From an uncultured Arenicella sp. (GTDB taxonomy: Bacteria > Pseudomonadota > Gammaproteobacteria > Arenicellales > Arenicellaceae), in contig CALJWL010000067.1 in the NCBI GenBank assembly GCA_937974565.1, positions 1-37,606 of the forward strand: 37,606 nt of DNA. Direction: 5' to 3'. A program made the position numbers and the translations under genes. Positions 35,362 to 37,606 of this stretch are shown piece by piece (within the stretch, counting starts at the first letter, position 1; the number at the start of each line of letters is the position of its first letter). Below the pieces are notes generated by a model that had not been told where the DNA came from, searched no databases, and saw only the letters and a program-made list of their open reading frames with translations.

Positions 35362-36054
35362 AGGCTTTCGCTCAAAACAGACCAATCAAAGCACGGTAAA
35401 CGTATACATTTTATGAGTCTACAACCAAACCGGTAAATAATAAGCATAATCTAGGGGTAGACCGTCGCTTTTACTTAAATAAACTGGGTATGCAAGCCCC
35501 TAAATCCATATTAATAGGCTCCGAAGAAAACGACGTTTAGTGTTATTGATGCTCCTCACGTTGTACCTAAATAAGTAAAATGAGTCTGCAAATAAACAAT
35601 ACAAGCCTACCTTAAATTTCAATATTGACTAGGCTCTGTTGACAATTAGTTTTCAAACCGAGATAGTGCCTAGACAGCCTATTAAAACTGCCCATTTTGA
35701 CAATCGATTGTTCTAAGTCAAAAATAGGCATCTGAGCAACTTAAAAGTTTAAACATGAGGCGCGCACTTAATTACAGATTGCACTTCACTTAAGCTCATG
35801 CTTTCTTAGGCTTACGTTTCCTAAAATGACTCAAACATCACCATATTGCCTAGACTGAACCAAAGTTAAGACGATAATTTTGATTGCAGATTAATTGTCG
35901 GCAAGCTCTATATAACTGGGATTTTATTACCCAGATAATATTTGCGTAAGTTAGTGCCGTTAGCGATTGATATAGAAGCAGACCCATCTGTCTTCACTTG
36001 GCATTGTTACCAGACATTGTTTAAATAATTTTACTAACAGAAAAAGTTAAAAAA

Positions 36055-36984
36055 GTGGCCTCTTTCAACTACAAAAGCCCCGATAGTAATGGGGTATTCT
36101 ATTTGCGTGATTACCATACATTTGGGCGCCGTGGTGAATCAGTTGATACAACGCTGAAATACCCTTATATCTCAAAGTTACACGCCGTCATCGAGTGGCG
36201 AGAACCCAACTGGTTGTTAAAAGACGTTTCTAAAAACGGGCTTAAACTTAACAACAAAATCATACCTGCGCAAAAGCCCATAACCTTAAATGCCGGTGAC
36301 GTGATTGATTTTGCGGGAATGAATGAAGTTACGCTCACGATCAATGACCTTTCTCCACCAAAGCCCATGCTGATTAATAATAATCAGCCTGAACACACCA
36401 TTGAACTTCCAGACACTTGCCTATTACCTACAGAAAACAACCCTGAGTTGGCCTTATACTTATGCCCTGATCGTAAGCAGTGGTATGCTGAAAGTGTTGC
36501 TGAAGGTGTCGAAACAGGTCCTTATAAACACGACGATTTGATAAACTTTGACGGTGATCAGTGGAAGTTTTTATTAGTGGCAGACGAAGACATCACCACC
36601 GAGTTTGTAAAAGAGCAACTGACTCTCGATGACATAGTATTCAGGTTTGACCTCAGCCAAGACGAAGAGAGTACTAACTTAACCTTAATTAACGATGGAG
36701 TCGAAGTTGAACTGGGTGAACGCTCACATCATTACTTATTGGTATATTTGTTGCGCAACAAAATGCACAACGAAACTGGATGGCTAGATAGCCACATACT
36801 AATGAAGGAACTGGGGCTCGAAGAAGCTCATATGAATATTCAAATTTTTCGTGCAAGAAAACAAGTAAGAAACGCAATGCCAATGGCAAGTGGGCATTCA
36901 CAGCTAATAGAACGGCGACGCGGCGCTTTGCGTTCCAGTATTAAAAATATCGAAATTTATAAAGAAGGCGTTAGAGAAATTTAG
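36055..36984 (+). CDS. FHA domain protein with C-terminal winged-helix-like domain
   Basis: A 309-residue protein starting at GTG. Residues 1-100 are a forkhead-associated domain that should bind phosphothreonine: R25 (FGRRGES), S40 and H43 (ISKLHA), and N61-G62 (SKNGLKLNN) match the binding residues. A middle part (about 110-215) has no recognised fold. The C-terminal 90 residues (ERSHHYLLVYLLRNKM, GWLDSHILMKELGL, NIQIFRARKQVRNAMP, LIERRRGALR) look like an OmpR-type winged helix. This suggests a phospho-dependent DNA-binding regulator, but no Ser/Thr kinase or phosphatase is encoded in the window. It is flanked by gene-poor DNA on both sides. The start has no strong ribosome-binding site. 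Confidence 0.82.
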   Translation: MASFNYKSPDSNGVFYLRDYHTFGRRGESVDTTLKYPYISKLHAVIEWREPNWLLKDVSKNGLKLNNKIIPAQKPITLNAGDVIDFAGMNEVTLTINDLSPPKPMLINNNQPEHTIELPDTCLLPTENNPELALYLCPDRKQWYAESVAEGVETGPYKHDDLINFDGDQWKFLLVADEDITTEFVKEQLTLDDIVFRFDLSQDEESTNLTLINDGVEVELGERSHHYLLVYLLRNKMHNETGWLDSHILMKELGLEEAHMNIQIFRARKQVRNAMPMASGHSQLIERRRGALRSSIKNIEIYKEGVREI

Positions 36985-36991
36985 CCTTCTT
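36962..36991 (+). terminator. possible terminator overlapping the FHA gene stop
   Basis: AAGAAGGC (36962-36969) and GCCTTCTT (36984-36991) pair perfectly with a 14-base loop containing the end of the gene and its stop. The T-run after it is weak (TGCTTTCC), so termination is uncertain. Confidence 0.35.
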
Positions 36992-37135
36992 GCTTTCCTG
37001 AATAACGATTGTTCTGTTCGAGGTGGTTTTTTCAAAAACAGCACAATTAAGTGTTAGGCCTGTAAGAAGGTGTAATATTGCGGGCCATCATTTATTGGCA
37101 TACTGCGATTGATCGATCACGTGTTTCTTGCACTC

Positions 37136-37159
37136 TTCAAGTGCTCAGCAACACTTGAA
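37136..37159. repeat. perfect 8-bp inverted repeat
   Basis: TTCAAGTG (37136-37143) and CACTTGAA (37152-37159) with an 8-base loop. No T-run follows; function unknown. Confidence 0.55.
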
Positions 37160-37553
37160 CTATCTGGGAGAGTTACCTAATTGTTATTGAGTCAACCAAT
37201 CAGGGCGGGTAAGGAATGATTTCAGGTGAACACGTGCAGGAGATCACTGCCATGGACGGTACACAAAAAAGTTTTCTTTAATCAATTGGTTTATATTCAT
37301 TATGCGAATTATTCTACAGCCTCAACGCCGCGTAATAGGCGCGAGCTTGCGAGCGTCCTGATTGACGCGTTTGTTAAATTTATTGGTGGTACATCTTGTA
37401 GTGATAATAAACTCTATCTCTTTGTAAGCGCCCAGTAACCGACACCCTAGCAATTCATCCGTACGGGTGAGGCGGGCTGGATTAAGTTTGTTTACTATTC
37501 GTTTAACAGCACACATCAGGATGATGGCTTGAGCAGGAAGCTCGGTGTTGTTA

Positions 37554-37599
37554 TAGAGCGCCGCCTTTTTTATGCCCTTCGGGTGTCGGCGGCGTTCTA
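37554..37599. repeat. 12-bp inverted repeat with one wobble, possible terminator or element end
   Basis: TAGAGCGCCGCC (37554-37565) pairs with GGCGGCGTTCTA (37588-37599), one G-T wobble. The 22-base loop contains a second small hairpin (CCCTTCGGG). A T-rich tail follows on plus. It could be an intrinsic terminator, or the hairpin of a recombination or mobile element cut by the window edge. Confidence 0.55.
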
Positions 37600-37606
37600 A
37601 TTTTCT

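Larger units (their letters stand above)
34718..36054. other. gene-poor intergenic region, 1.34 kb
   Basis: AT-rich stretch without a credible protein gene. It contains the lysR upstream region, a candidate small RNA with promoter and terminator (35118-35361, minus), a 12-bp palindrome TCGAGCGCTCGA (35196-35207), and a loosely inverted motif pair bounding about 630 bases (TCAACAGAG..CCTAG at 35013-35029 and its reverse at 35629-35642). A GCCTAG motif recurs near 35024, 35669 and 35847. It could be a decayed mobile element, but no transposase fragment was recognised. Confidence 0.5.
36985..37606. other. intergenic / window end, hairpin-rich, no gene seen
   Basis: 622 bases without a supportable gene. 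Two frames of 64-70 residues (37226-37438 plus, 37322-37516 minus) overlap each other and match nothing I know. The segment becomes locally GC-rich (CGCGAGCTTGCGAGCG near 37340) and holds the inverted repeats at 37136-37159 and 37554-37599. It may be the edge of another element beyond the window. Confidence 0.45.

Noticed and set aside
37226-37516. Overlapping 64-70 residue frames on both strands near the window end
   Set aside because: They exclude each other, lack ribosome-binding sites and resemble nothing known.
37280-37606. Integron attC-like site
   Set aside because: GTTAAAT and GTTTAAC match the short core consensus, but the matching partner core and the paired R/L boxes are missing.

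Overview
The window looks like chromosome from a marine gammaproteobacterium. The evidence is the divergent bamD / rluD-pgeF arrangement, an SstT Na+/serine-threonine symporter, a PduO-type cobalamin adenosyltransferase, and a two-component pair of the 'proteobacterial dedicated sortase' type, which is reported mostly from marine species. No rRNA, tRNA, CRISPR array, phage module or intact insertion sequence was recognised. The species cannot be named from sequence reading alone.

Layout. 0.1-3.1 kb (minus): two acyl-CoA dehydrogenases enclosing a glutathione-transferase-like gene, a compact catabolic operon. 3.3-9.4 kb: a DUF1295 membrane enzyme, a helix-turn-helix protein with a two-helix membrane domain, a strong bidirectional terminator, a lipoprotein-type M3 (Dcp-like) metallopeptidase, a class V aminotransferase and a small conserved-looking protein. 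9.9-12.8 kb (plus): response regulator and histidine kinase of the PdsR/PdsS type; the kinase has a CBM9-like extracytoplasmic domain, and no sortase or sortase substrate lies nearby. 13.0-14.8 kb: cobalamin adenosyltransferase and sstT. 15.1-18.6 kb: CPBP protease, pgeF and rluD on minus, divergent from bamD on plus. 19.1-24.1 kb: a DedA protein, then an RND permease followed by its adaptor; the permease lacks the second TM4 aspartate and the TM10 lysine of AcrB.

24.2-34.7 kb (minus) is a catabolic block: Gfo/Idh/MocA oxidoreductase, a putative heme-binding beta-barrel protein, a large flavin amine oxidase, a uronate-dehydrogenase-like SDR, hydantoinase/oxoprolinase subunits B and A, and a LysR regulator. 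A perfect 39-bp AT-only-core palindrome separates lysR from hyuA. The likely scheme is LysR-controlled uptake-independent oxidation and ring opening of an amine, lactam or sugar-acid type substrate, but the substrate is unknown.

34.7-36.05 kb is a 1.3-kb gene-poor stretch. On the minus strand it holds a well-formed promoter and an intrinsic terminator about 210 bases apart, which I read as a candidate small RNA. It is followed by an orphan FHA plus winged-helix-like protein (36.06-36.98 kb) and 0.6 kb of hairpin-rich DNA without a convincing gene.
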